From contig PHDU01000004.1 of assembly GCA_002842755.1 (NCBI GenBank), positions 1 to 64,000 on the forward strand: a DNA stretch of 64,000 nucleotides, written 5' to 3'. Origin of the DNA: Bacteroidetes bacterium HGW-Bacteroidetes-1 (GTDB lineage Bacteria > Bacteroidota > Bacteroidia > Bacteroidales > F082). Under the pieces are notes generated by a model, which saw only the letters and a list, made by a program, of their open reading frames with translations, was not told where the DNA came from and did no database searches. Positions 17,203-25,964 of this stretch are shown here, one piece after another. The stretch's first letter is position 1. Every line of letters begins with the position of its first letter. Both the position numbers and the translations under genes were made by a program.

Positions 17203-18330
17203 TTACTTCACCATTTTTCCGTTGGCCATTACATGAATGATATCATAATTGGCATCCAGTAGTACAAGGTCGGCATCATAACCCTCTTTTATATAACCTT
17301 TTCCGTTAAGCATTAAAATATCGGCCGGATTGGAAGTAGCAACCTGCAAAGCCTGTTCAAGAGGAATATTGTCAACAGTAACCGCTTCTTTGATCTCTCT
17401 CAGAATAGATGATGGCAAACCCATTTCCATTTTGACAAGTTTGCCCGTTTCGGGGTCAAATCCTGGTAGTGAACCACAAGAATCTGATGTGAAAGTAATG
17501 TGCTTTATCGGAACTCCGCTATCAAGCAATTGTTTCAATGCCACTGATGGTTTGATTTCCTCATCCATATAGTAAGGATAGGAACTTGTAGTTATATCTA
17601 CATATCCTTTTTTGCCATATTCCTTCGACTCTTCAAAAATTCGGACATTGCGATTGCAATGCGTCGGCACAAATTGTTTGTAATTTAATTCGCTATTGGC
17701 GACTACATTATGTATTGGTCGAAATGGATCAGCGGCATCCCCCATATGCACATTCACAATGCCGGCTTTGCCACCAATCATGCCGGCTACACGTGTGTGT
17801 GCAACAAGGCGGGTTAGTTCTGTAGTTGTTGGCACTGAAGAACGGTGATCAGAAACAGCAATTTCGCCTAACCCTATAACTTCTTCAATCAATGTGATAT
17901 CGCGTAAAATATCGCCAGTGATGCTCGGCGGAGGCACTTGATATGCGCCCGTATACATCCATGCCGACACACCCTGAGCGCGTAACGACTTCACCTTCAT
18001 AAGCACACTGTCCACACTTCGGGTAATGCCGTCAGTTCCAAGGCAGCCAACTACCGTGGTTACTCCTGCTTCTATCATCATGCTCAATTGCAGCTCGGGC
18101 ATACGGCTTGCCGGACCACCTTCACCGCCTCCACCAGTGATATGGACATGGGCATCAATCAGCCCTGGTATCAAAAGCAAATTTTTGCAATCAATGATTT
18201 TCACCGAAAGGTTATCAGAAAACTGTATTAGATCCTTTACGGCAATAATACTTTTTCCTGCAACCAGCACATCTTTCTTTCCGGAAAAATACGGAGAATA
18301 CAACTGTGCATTTTTGAATAATGTTATCAT
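17203..18330 (-). CDS. iadA: Isoaspartyl dipeptidase (beta-aspartyl-peptidase)
   Basis: 375-aa amidohydrolase-superfamily enzyme that hydrolyses beta-aspartyl dipeptides, including beta-Asp-Arg from cyanophycin. The metal site begins with His61 and His63 in DAHVHITGGGGEGG, whose Gly-rich stretch is an IadA signature. It continues with SDHRSSVPTTTEL (about 160), NVHMGDA, PTHCNRN and the catalytic aspartate region FTSDSCGSLPG. Glu156 in GLGEIAVSDHR occupies the place where, aligning from memory, E. coli IadA has its carboxylated lysine. No signal peptide is seen, so it is cytoplasmic. The ATG at 18330 is chosen because an exact -7 box at 18355-18362 overlaps the alternative start at 18357. It is the first gene of a minus-strand unit and is divergent from the two S51 peptidase genes. 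Confidence 0.92.
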   Translation of the reverse strand: MITLFKNAQLYSPYFSGKKDVLVAGKSIIAVKDLIQFSDNLSVKIIDCKNLLLIPGLIDAHVHITGGGGEGGPASRMPELQLSMMIEAGVTTVVGCLGTDGITRSVDSVLMKVKSLRAQGVSAWMYTGAYQVPPPSITGDILRDITLIEEVIGLGEIAVSDHRSSVPTTTELTRLVAHTRVAGMIGGKAGIVNVHMGDAADPFRPIHNVVANSELNYKQFVPTHCNRNVRIFEESKEYGKKGYVDITTSSYPYYMDEEIKPSVALKQLLDSGVPIKHITFTSDSCGSLPGFDPETGKLVKMEMGLPSSILREIKEAVTVDNIPLEQALQVATSNPADILMLNGKGYIKEGYDADLVLLDANYDIIHVMANGKMVK

Positions 18331-18418
18331 ACAATGACTTCTTAAAATTTTTCTCAAAAATATTCAATTTTTCAATGCTTAATTTTTCTTAATTTCGCTC
18401 ACTATAACAGAGTCCCTT
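18331..18418. promoter_or_regulatory. Divergent promoter region, iadA / S51-SusCD operon
   Basis: This 88-bp gap separates the divergent iadA and first cyanophycinase-family genes. On the minus strand TATTTTTG (18355-18362) is an exact -7 match giving iadA a leader of roughly 20 nt. On the plus strand TAATTTCG (18390-18397) matches with one mismatch and lies about 20 nt before the ATG at 18419. Any regulator binding here could control both transcripts, but no regulator gene is adjacent. Confidence 0.55.
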
Positions 18419-20377
18419 ATGAGATTATTCATCTTTACCCTGCTTGTGACAATTGGAATTCAGTCTAGTTTTAGTCAAAACGGTCGCATGCTTTTGGTTG
18501 GGGGGGGATCTGAAAAAAACGCTGCTTCAGGCTGGAGCGTACCCGCTTATCGTTGGGCAGCCGAAGGAAAAAGGGTTGCAGTTATAGGATATTCAACCGG
18601 AAGCCTGGCCAATTATTTAAAACAATATTGTGGTGCTTCATTTGCCAAAGAATTTGTCATAACCAGTCGGGACAGTGCCAATAGTCAAATATTATTTGAT
18701 ACATTGCTAACCTATCAGGTGGTTTTTTTTCGTGGAGGTGATCAGTTTGATTATTATCAATATTACAAAAACACTAAACTTCAGGAAGCTGCTGAACACA
18801 TTTATCAAAACGGAGGTACGCTGGCAGGCACCTCAGCCGGAATGCATATTCTTTCCTCTGTCCTATTTACTGCTGAAAATGGCACCGTCTATCCCTACGA
18901 AGCCATTGAAAACCCAAATAACCCATACATGACTCTCGCTAATGATTTTTTTGATTTCTTTCCGGGTTATATTTTCGATACTCATTTTTCGGAAAGAGGG
19001 CGTTTTGGCAGGTTGGTTGGATTTATGGCCCATTATCAGCAACAAAATAGAACAGCACTTACAGGTTTCGGTATGGACGATATGACATGCATGACTGTTG
19101 ATGAAAACAGGATAGGAACTGTGTATGGAACTGGCTGCGCAAACATTTATACAACGGAAAGTCCATTTCAACTCAACGGCACAAAACTACTTAATGAAGC
19201 AGTAAAAGTTACCCAACTTATTCAGGGATGCTCGTTTGATTTCAATACCAGAGAGTTTACAATGCCTACCCATACCCTGCTCTTAAACACTTCCGGCCTT
19301 GAAGAAACAGGCAATTATACTTTGCTGGCAAGCGGAGGTAATACGCTCTCTTCTAATCATACAATGTTGACTGATTTTGTTACAAATAACGGACAAACTT
19401 CTGATCCAGTTTTGATTCTAACCGGAAACGAAACGGTCACAACAGGTTTCAAAAACTATCTTCTCGAGCAAGGAGCTGCCTCAGCCGACCTATTCCTTGT
19501 CAACAATGCGGCAGGTTCGGATGTTGATTTGGCTGAGAAGATACAATCGGTGACTAAAATACTTTTTGTTGCAAATGAACCCAATACCTTCAACCAGTTT
19601 CTGGAAACGGAAAATGGTATTTTATTAAAATCAAGAATCTTTAGCAACAATATTATTACTGCATTTGTTGGCGACGATGCCCGCTTTGCCGGCAAAACAG
19701 TTGTTGAAAACTACTATACAGAATACGCTTCTTACTACGGAGAGCTCACTTTCAGCGAAGGCTTGTCGTTGCTGAAACACAGCATGATCATGCCCAATAC
19801 TTTTTTCCATAGCAGCATGTATGAAAATACTTCAACCGCCGTTCCTTACGTAATGGCCCGCGACACGCTGAAATACGGCATCTGGCTTACCAATAAAAAC
19901 TATCTGAAAGTAAAGCCAGAAGAAAGTAAAACAACACTGACAGGATATGGGGCAGCGCCCGTAATGATTTTACGCAATGATGGTGGTAAAGCAGGTTTCT
20001 CAACGCAAACAGGAACCGGCGGCAACTCTTCTCCACGTATGGAAGCCGGATTTGAGCAATTGACTTTGTCGCTGATTGATTATACGACTCCTTATGTGCT
20101 CGGGAATACAAACACCTCCTCGGTTAGAGAACAAGAGATTGAATCTGCAATTTCTTTTTTGACAAATCCTGTAAAAAACCAACTAACCTTTCAATGTCCC
20201 TTCCCATCTTTTGAATGGGAAATTATAAACTGTTCAGGGATTTCAATAATGCTGGGAAATTCAATCAGCAATTTGGTTAACATTTCCACAGATGGTTTAG
20301 CATCAGGTGTTTATATAGTACGTGTCACCGGAATCAATTCAGAAGGTCGTGCTTTTGGAAAATTTATAAAGCATTGA
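18419..20377 (+). CDS. Cyanophycinase-family (S51) peptidase with second degenerate S51-like domain and T9SS sorting domain
   Basis: 652-aa secreted protein. A signal peptide (about residues 1-20, ending SSFSQ) is followed by an S51 serine-peptidase domain to about residue 270, with GGDQ at 107-110 and the nucleophile elbow GTSAG at 137-141 (Ser139). S51 cyanophycinases cut the polymer of beta-Asp-Arg units. From about residue 295 the order of elements repeats: YTLLASGGN, PVLILTGNE, KILFVANEP, then NIITAFVGDDARFAG. That last element sits where the nucleophile elbow should be but has no GxSxG, so I read the second half as a catalytically dead S51-like copy. The last 75 residues form a type A sorting domain (SAISFLTNPVKNQ to GKFIKH), implying T9SS export or surface attachment. 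The next gene begins 13 nt downstream. Confidence 0.88.
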   Translation: MRLFIFTLLVTIGIQSSFSQNGRMLLVGGGSEKNAASGWSVPAYRWAAEGKRVAVIGYSTGSLANYLKQYCGASFAKEFVITSRDSANSQILFDTLLTYQVVFFRGGDQFDYYQYYKNTKLQEAAEHIYQNGGTLAGTSAGMHILSSVLFTAENGTVYPYEAIENPNNPYMTLANDFFDFFPGYIFDTHFSERGRFGRLVGFMAHYQQQNRTALTGFGMDDMTCMTVDENRIGTVYGTGCANIYTTESPFQLNGTKLLNEAVKVTQLIQGCSFDFNTREFTMPTHTLLLNTSGLEETGNYTLLASGGNTLSSNHTMLTDFVTNNGQTSDPVLILTGNETVTTGFKNYLLEQGAASADLFLVNNAAGSDVDLAEKIQSVTKILFVANEPNTFNQFLETENGILLKSRIFSNNIITAFVGDDARFAGKTVVENYYTEYASYYGELTFSEGLSLLKHSMIMPNTFFHSSMYENTSTAVPYVMARDTLKYGIWLTNKNYLKVKPEESKTTLTGYGAAPVMILRNDGGKAGFSTQTGTGGNSSPRMEAGFEQLTLSLIDYTTPYVLGNTNTSSVREQEIESAISFLTNPVKNQLTFQCPFPSFEWEIINCSGISIMLGNSISNLVNISTDGLASGVYIVRVTGINSEGRAFGKFIKH

Positions 20378-20390
20378 TAATTAATATTTT

Positions 20391-21659
20391 ATGAGACATC
20401 CTTTTACTGTTTATTTAATTCTATTATTGAGTTTATTAGTCAGTACTATCAACCCAATACAATCTCAAGGCAATCTGATGATTGTTGGTGGAGGTCTGGA
20501 AAACGATAATACAGATATTTTTGATGAGTTAGTTCGTTTATCGGGTGGAACTGAAAAAGCAGTGGTGTCTGTTATTCCGGCAGCAAGCGGAGTCGCTGCT
20601 CAATCGTTTACCTATTTCAGATTGGCACTAATGCATTACGGAATTAAGCCCGAAAACATCCATTTAATTCCTGTGGCAATGGTAGATGATGACAGTACAA
20701 AGCTTGTCAATGAAGCAGAATGGATTAACAATGGAAACGATCTAAATTTGGCAGAAATTGTAAAAAGCAGTACTTGCGTTTGGTTTTCGGGTGGCGATCA
20801 GTTGAGAATCGCAAAAACCTTGCTGCGTTCTGATGGAAGCCGGACGCCTGTTTTGGAAGCGGTTTGGGAAGTCTATGAATCTGGAGGACTCATAGGCGGC
20901 ACCAGCGCCGGAGCAGCAATAATGAGTAATCCGATGATAGGCAGCGGAACAAGTATGGGAGCACTCCTTAATGGTGTAGCAACAAGTAATGCTGGCGAAG
21001 ATTTACCAAATCACGAAGGTGTTTTGCTCACAACTGGTTTGGGGTTCTTCACTTTTGGAATGGTGGATCAGCATTTTCATGCAAGAGCCAGAATCGGTCG
21101 CCTGATTGCAGCAATGCTTCACACCAAACAACAAATTGCATTTGGAATAGATGAAAATACTGCCCTTGTTTATTATGGAAAAGAAAACCTTATGAAAGTT
21201 GCAGGCACAGATGGAGTAACCATTTTGAATGCTTCAAATGCAAAAATCAATAAAAACAATTCTAATTACAGCACAGAAAATCTAAGGATTCATTATCTTG
21301 AAAGTGGTGACACCTTTCTTTTGTTAACGAATGAGGTTATTCCTGCTGAAGGTAAAAGGCTTACCAATGGTCACGAGTATTATAACAATACCAATCCATT
21401 CCCTGGCGGCATGTTTTCAACAGGTAACACCGGTTTTCATAGCCTAATTACCAAATATTTGATGGACAACAGAGGGCTGGATCATGTTGAAAGTCTCAAT
21501 TTTACTGATAGAGAAAATGCCTTCCTTATTTCTTTAAGCAAAAATGGGGATAGTAAAAGCTATATGAAAGAAAATGACTCCGGAAAAGACAGTTATACCA
21601 TTATCGATGTAAAGATGGATATTAAACCTGTTCATATTTTAATCGACCCTGAAAATTAA
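20391..21659 (+). CDS. Cyanophycinase (S51 family), exported
   Basis: 422-aa S51 serine peptidase more typical than its upstream neighbour. A signal peptide ends near IQSQG (residue 27). The substrate-loop motif SGGDQ is at 133-137 and the nucleophile is Ser172 in GGTSAGAAIMSN. The family block GLGFF...MVDQHFHARARIGRL follows near 215-240, supplying conserved acidic and histidine residues. After the roughly 270-residue core there is a C-terminal extension of about 100 residues with no recognised domain. No T9SS sorting sequence is seen, so it should stay in the periplasm or be otherwise anchored. It lies 13 nt after the first S51 gene and 33 nt before susC, in a tight operon. Confidence 0.92.
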   Translation: MRHPFTVYLILLLSLLVSTINPIQSQGNLMIVGGGLENDNTDIFDELVRLSGGTEKAVVSVIPAASGVAAQSFTYFRLALMHYGIKPENIHLIPVAMVDDDSTKLVNEAEWINNGNDLNLAEIVKSSTCVWFSGGDQLRIAKTLLRSDGSRTPVLEAVWEVYESGGLIGGTSAGAAIMSNPMIGSGTSMGALLNGVATSNAGEDLPNHEGVLLTTGLGFFTFGMVDQHFHARARIGRLIAAMLHTKQQIAFGIDENTALVYYGKENLMKVAGTDGVTILNASNAKINKNNSNYSTENLRIHYLESGDTFLLLTNEVIPAEGKRLTNGHEYYNNTNPFPGGMFSTGNTGFHSLITKYLMDNRGLDHVESLNFTDRENAFLISLSKNGDSKSYMKENDSGKDSYTIIDVKMDIKPVHILIDPEN

Positions 21660-21692
21660 TTTAATTCATCAATACAATAAAAAGAGAAGAAA

Positions 21693-24599
21693 ATGAAGAA
21701 AAAAGTTCTGTTATGTTTAGTACTGACTTTGTTTATTGGTTCGCTCTTTGCGCAAAGCATCCCTGTATCAGGTATCGTCATTGCGGCTTCTGACAAGCTG
21801 CCCGTTCCTGGCGTTACAGTTCAGGTGAAAGGTACAATGCTTGGAACCACTACCGATCTTGACGGAGTTTATAAACTTGAGGCTCCATCTGATGCCATTC
21901 TTGTTTTTACCTATGTTGGTATGAAAACGGTGGAAGTTCCTGTTAAAGGGCAACTTTCAATCAACCTGGTGATGGAAGAAACCAAAATTGATCTGGGAGA
22001 AGTTGTTGTAGTTGGCTATAGCACTTCGAGTAAAAAACTGATTTCAGGCTCTGTTGGCGTAGTACAGGAAGAGGCCATCAAAGATGTTCCGCTTCGCACC
22101 ATCGAAGGAGTCCTTCAGGGGAAAGCTGCAGGCGTTTCAATCAATATAAACTCAGGTACTCCGGGAGGTCAAAACTCTATCAAACTTAGAGGAGGAAGTT
22201 CTATCAATGCAAGCAATCAGCCCTTGATTGTTGTGGATGGCGTTCCGATTTTGACAGGTAGTTTTGGTCAGATTGGTTATAGTGGTCAGGAAATTGATGC
22301 ACTTTCCGATCTCAATCCCAATGACATTGAGTCGTTTACCATTCTCAAAGATGCCTCTGCAACTGCAATTTATGGATCACGTGCTTCTAACGGAGTCATT
22401 CTCATCACCACAAAAAAAGGAAGTTTCCAAAAAACAAGTGTTAATCTGAACACTTCATACGGATTTCAAACTTTGCCTCAGGAAAGACTACCCGAATTGA
22501 TGAATGCTGCCCAATGGAACGATTACAAAGGAACTTCTGTTCAGGGAATTGATACCGACTGGATGCAGGAAATCCTTCAAACAGCGCCAACCTCAAATAC
22601 GGAGATATCTGTTAGCAGTGGAAATGATAAAACAAGATTGTTTATTTCCGGAAATTATTATAGTCAGGACGGGACGGTGAAATCAACCCGCTTCGATCGT
22701 TACAGCGGACGTTTGAATGTGGATCATAAGCTTTTGGATAATCTTACTGTTGGAGGCGGTATCGCTATGACTTATTCAAAAAACGACCGCGTTGAAGGCG
22801 ACCAAACGCTTTATGGCCCGCTGCCCAATGCGTTGTCAATACCTGCTATTTATCCTGTTTACAACCCTGATGGCAGCTACAATGAAGACGGACCATATGC
22901 CAATCCCATGGGAATTATCAATGAAACCGTGAATGAAGCTTTTACTAACCGAAACAACGGAAACATCTATCTTGAATACAAATTTTTGAATGGTTTCAGC
23001 TTTACAAGCAAATGGGCCGCCGATCAATACGTTCTGCGCGAGCACGAATACGATCCTATCACTACTGCTCAGGGACTTAAATACAATGGTCTGGGTATTG
23101 AAGGATCAACTTATGTGAGTAACCTTGTTAGCAGTAATGTGTTGCAATACATGAAATCTATTGAAAAAACACATCATTTTGAGGCGCTTGCAGGTTATAG
23201 TTTAGAGAAATATGCACGACGCAATGCCTATATTGAAGCCATCGATTTTCCAAATGAAAATTTCCAGTACATTACCTCAGCCGGAACAATCCGTGCCGCA
23301 TCAGCTTATGCCCTCGACAGGGGTATGAATTCTTATTTCGGTCAGTTTAAATACAATTATAAGTACAAATACATCTTTACACTCACCGCACGTGCCGATG
23401 GTTCTTCAAAATTTGGAAAAAATAACCGTTATGGATATTTCCCTGCCGCTTCTCTGGCATGGCGTATGAACGAAGAGTCGTTTATGAAACAATACAAGGC
23501 AATCAGCGAATTAAAACTTCGCACCAGTATAGGCTTAACCGGCAATGACGGTATTGGTGACTTTTCATCCCTTGGGTTGTATGGTGGTGGTTTTAACTAT
23601 ACACAACGACCCGGCATTGCCCCCATTCAATTACCAAACCCTGATCTTCGATGGGAAACAACACTTCAAACCGGTTTTGGGCTTGATCTTGCTCTATTTG
23701 AGAACAGAATCAGCCTTGTTGCCGATGTTTATTATAACCAAACCCGTGATCTTTTGCTCGATCGACCTTTGCCTCCATCCACTGGTTATTCTTCTATCAC
23801 CTCTAACATTGGTGAACTCGAAAACAAAGGGTTTGAATTGGTTCTTAACACCGAAAACATCAAAAAAGCATTCAGTTGGAATACTTCATTCAACTTTGCT
23901 GCTAACCGCAATAAGGTACTTAAACTTTACGAAAATCAACCCATTGATGACCAGGGAAGAGGCGGAAACCGTGTTCAGGAAGGCGAACCCATTGGCATTT
24001 TCTATGGCTACAATTGCCTGGGTGTTGACCCTACAACAGGAAATCTGGTGTATGAAGACATCAATAAAGATGGCGCCATCACAGCAGAAGACAGAAAAAA
24101 GATTGGCAATCCCAACCCGGATTTTACACTCGGATTTACCAACTCCTTCAACTTTAAGAACTTTGACCTTTCTATCTTCCTGCATGCAGTGTATGGCAAT
24201 GATGTGTTTAATGGCACACGCATTTATCTTGAATCAGGTGTTGGTGAAGACAATCAGACCACCAATATGCTGCGCAGATGGAAACAGCCTGGCGATATGA
24301 CCGACATTCCTAAAGCAGGCGATACCTATAAATCATCGAGGTTTATTGAAAATGGCTCATTTATGCGGATTAAGAACGTAACTTTTGGATACAACTTCCC
24401 TCAAAAAACACTTAAACCGGTTGGTCTTAAAAATGTAAGATTGTACGTCACGGGCCAAAACCTGTTTACTTTCACCTCCTATTCCGGAATGGATCCCGAG
24501 GTAAATTACTACAGCAACGACAATGTGGTGATGGGAACTGACTTTTTCACCTATCCGCAATCCCGTATTTTTATAATGGGTTTAAATATCGGACTTTAA
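21693..24599 (+). CDS. SusC/RagA-type TonB-dependent outer-membrane transporter
   Basis: 968-aa outer-membrane transporter. A signal peptide ending SLFAQ is followed by a carboxypeptidase-like regulatory domain (about 25-105), the TonB box region with GEVVVVGYST near 112, the plug domain (about 125-230, with LQGKAAGVSI and DASATAIYGSRASNGVI) and a 22-strand barrel with the SusC-type C-terminus. There is no STN signalling extension, so it is not expected to control an anti-sigma factor directly. SusC proteins form a lidded barrel with SusD and import oligomers too large for porins. Here the genes upstream are S51 peptidases rather than glycosidases, so the cargo is inferred to be beta-aspartyl oligopeptides. 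It is 17 nt upstream of susD. Confidence 0.96.
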   Translation: MKKKVLLCLVLTLFIGSLFAQSIPVSGIVIAASDKLPVPGVTVQVKGTMLGTTTDLDGVYKLEAPSDAILVFTYVGMKTVEVPVKGQLSINLVMEETKIDLGEVVVVGYSTSSKKLISGSVGVVQEEAIKDVPLRTIEGVLQGKAAGVSININSGTPGGQNSIKLRGGSSINASNQPLIVVDGVPILTGSFGQIGYSGQEIDALSDLNPNDIESFTILKDASATAIYGSRASNGVILITTKKGSFQKTSVNLNTSYGFQTLPQERLPELMNAAQWNDYKGTSVQGIDTDWMQEILQTAPTSNTEISVSSGNDKTRLFISGNYYSQDGTVKSTRFDRYSGRLNVDHKLLDNLTVGGGIAMTYSKNDRVEGDQTLYGPLPNALSIPAIYPVYNPDGSYNEDGPYANPMGIINETVNEAFTNRNNGNIYLEYKFLNGFSFTSKWAADQYVLREHEYDPITTAQGLKYNGLGIEGSTYVSNLVSSNVLQYMKSIEKTHHFEALAGYSLEKYARRNAYIEAIDFPNENFQYITSAGTIRAASAYALDRGMNSYFGQFKYNYKYKYIFTLTARADGSSKFGKNNRYGYFPAASLAWRMNEESFMKQYKAISELKLRTSIGLTGNDGIGDFSSLGLYGGGFNYTQRPGIAPIQLPNPDLRWETTLQTGFGLDLALFENRISLVADVYYNQTRDLLLDRPLPPSTGYSSITSNIGELENKGFELVLNTENIKKAFSWNTSFNFAANRNKVLKLYENQPIDDQGRGGNRVQEGEPIGIFYGYNCLGVDPTTGNLVYEDINKDGAITAEDRKKIGNPNPDFTLGFTNSFNFKNFDLSIFLHAVYGNDVFNGTRIYLESGVGEDNQTTNMLRRWKQPGDMTDIPKAGDTYKSSRFIENGSFMRIKNVTFGYNFPQKTLKPVGLKNVRLYVTGQNLFTFTSYSGMDPEVNYYSNDNVVMGTDFFTYPQSRIFIMGLNIGL

Positions 24600-24616
24600 C
24601 ATTTAAAATTAAAGAC

Positions 24617-25957
24617 ATGAAAAGACAATTATATTTTATCCTGGCATTTTCGGCTCTTCTTGCTTCCTGTAGCAAAATACTCGATGTGAACCCTGTTGCC
24701 TCCGTTTCAAATGATATTTCACTGAAAGACAGCACCGGAGTCGAAAGAGCAATTATTGGCTCTTATAGTGCATTACAATATGTAGGGACTTATGGGCGTA
24801 ATCTTGCTATTGTTTCAGATCTTGCTGCTGATAACCTTGTTTGGACCGGCACAACTCAGGATTATGGTCAAATTCAAAACAAGCCCATACCCGCTGATAA
24901 TGCTGTAATAGATGGAATGTGGAGCGCTGCTTATGAAGGCATTAACCGCGTGAACAATATCCTGTATAAATTACCGTCCATTGATTACAAATCTGAGAAT
25001 GGCAAAAATGGAGTCACAGGAGAGGCTTTATTCTTAAGAGCACTATTGTATTTTAATTTGGGATCGTATTTTGGTGGTGTACCATTACGCCTTCAGCCTA
25101 CGATTGACCTTAGCAATATAGATCTCGAAAAAAGTAGTTTAACCGATATTTACAACAGTTCTATTAGTGATCTTGAATCTGCAGTTGAATTGCTTCCAAA
25201 TGCAAATATCACCGGAAGGGCAACTAAAAACAGCGCCATGGCACTTTTGGCAAGAATATATCTTGCTCATTTTCAGTTAAGTGGAGAGACTTCTTCAGCT
25301 AATAAGGCCATTGTTGCATCTGGAACGCTGTTGTCAAACTCCTCTTTATCATTAACTCCTGTTTATGGTGATCTATTCGAGCCTGCCATCACATCTTCTG
25401 AATCCCTTTTCGAAGTGGTTTATGATATTCAGAATTTTAACAGGTTGGCTCAATATTACTATTCCCGTGATTTGAATGGAAGATATGAAGTTGCTCCTTC
25501 TGCCGGATTGATTGCTGCCTATGAGGCCAATGATTCACGTTTTGAGACCTCTATTGGCTTTGATGAGAAAAACACTGCTTATGGCTCAAAGTACAATGAT
25601 GTAGCTGGCGGAACTGACAGGGTTTATGTGTTGCGTCTTGCCGAAATGTACCTTATAAGAGCGGAGGCTTTAGCCTATACCAATGGTGAAATTACTGCCA
25701 TTCAAGCTGACATCAATGCTGTTCGTAACAGAGCAGGACTTATAGATACTGAAGCCAATGATTACCCTTCGCTAAAGTTGGCAATCGAAAATGAAAGACG
25801 TCTTGAATTTGCTTTTGAAGGCCATCGCTGGCAGGATCTTGTAAGAACCAAGCGTGCAGTTGAAATTCTGGGTATTATTCAAAGTTATACTTTGTTTCCT
25901 ATCCCTCTCAGTGAAATGCAAACAAACAAAAAAATGATACAAAATCTGAATTATTGA
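24617..25957 (+). CDS. SusD/RagB-type outer-membrane lipoprotein
   Basis: 446-aa surface lipoprotein, somewhat shorter than the usual 500-600 aa. The signal peptide ends in the lipobox LLASC with Cys18 as lipid anchor. The N-terminal half contains the TPR-like helices of the family (GEALFLRALLYFNLGSYFGG near 135-155). The C-terminus has the RagB/SusD signatures RLAEMYLIRAEALA and NERRLEFAFEGHRWQDLVRT. It acts as the lid of the SusC barrel and captures substrate at the cell surface. The small size may reflect a small or simple ligand. It lies between susC and the PKD/propeller lipoprotein with gaps of 17 and 7 nt. Confidence 0.95.
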   Translation: MKRQLYFILAFSALLASCSKILDVNPVASVSNDISLKDSTGVERAIIGSYSALQYVGTYGRNLAIVSDLAADNLVWTGTTQDYGQIQNKPIPADNAVIDGMWSAAYEGINRVNNILYKLPSIDYKSENGKNGVTGEALFLRALLYFNLGSYFGGVPLRLQPTIDLSNIDLEKSSLTDIYNSSISDLESAVELLPNANITGRATKNSAMALLARIYLAHFQLSGETSSANKAIVASGTLLSNSSLSLTPVYGDLFEPAITSSESLFEVVYDIQNFNRLAQYYYSRDLNGRYEVAPSAGLIAAYEANDSRFETSIGFDEKNTAYGSKYNDVAGGTDRVYVLRLAEMYLIRAEALAYTNGEITAIQADINAVRNRAGLIDTEANDYPSLKLAIENERRLEFAFEGHRWQDLVRTKRAVEILGIIQSYTLFPIPLSEMQTNKKMIQNLNY

Positions 25958-25964
25958 TTATAAT

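Noticed and set aside
20391-21659. T9SS sorting domain on the second S51 peptidase
   Set aside because: The C-terminus (KPVHILIDPEN) lacks the PNP-type opening and the closing strand pattern seen in the four T9SS proteins here.
23545-24300. 251-codon frame inside susC in another phase
   Set aside because: It lies wholly within the SusC barrel coding sequence, which is clearly the real frame; the composition is not that of an independent protein.
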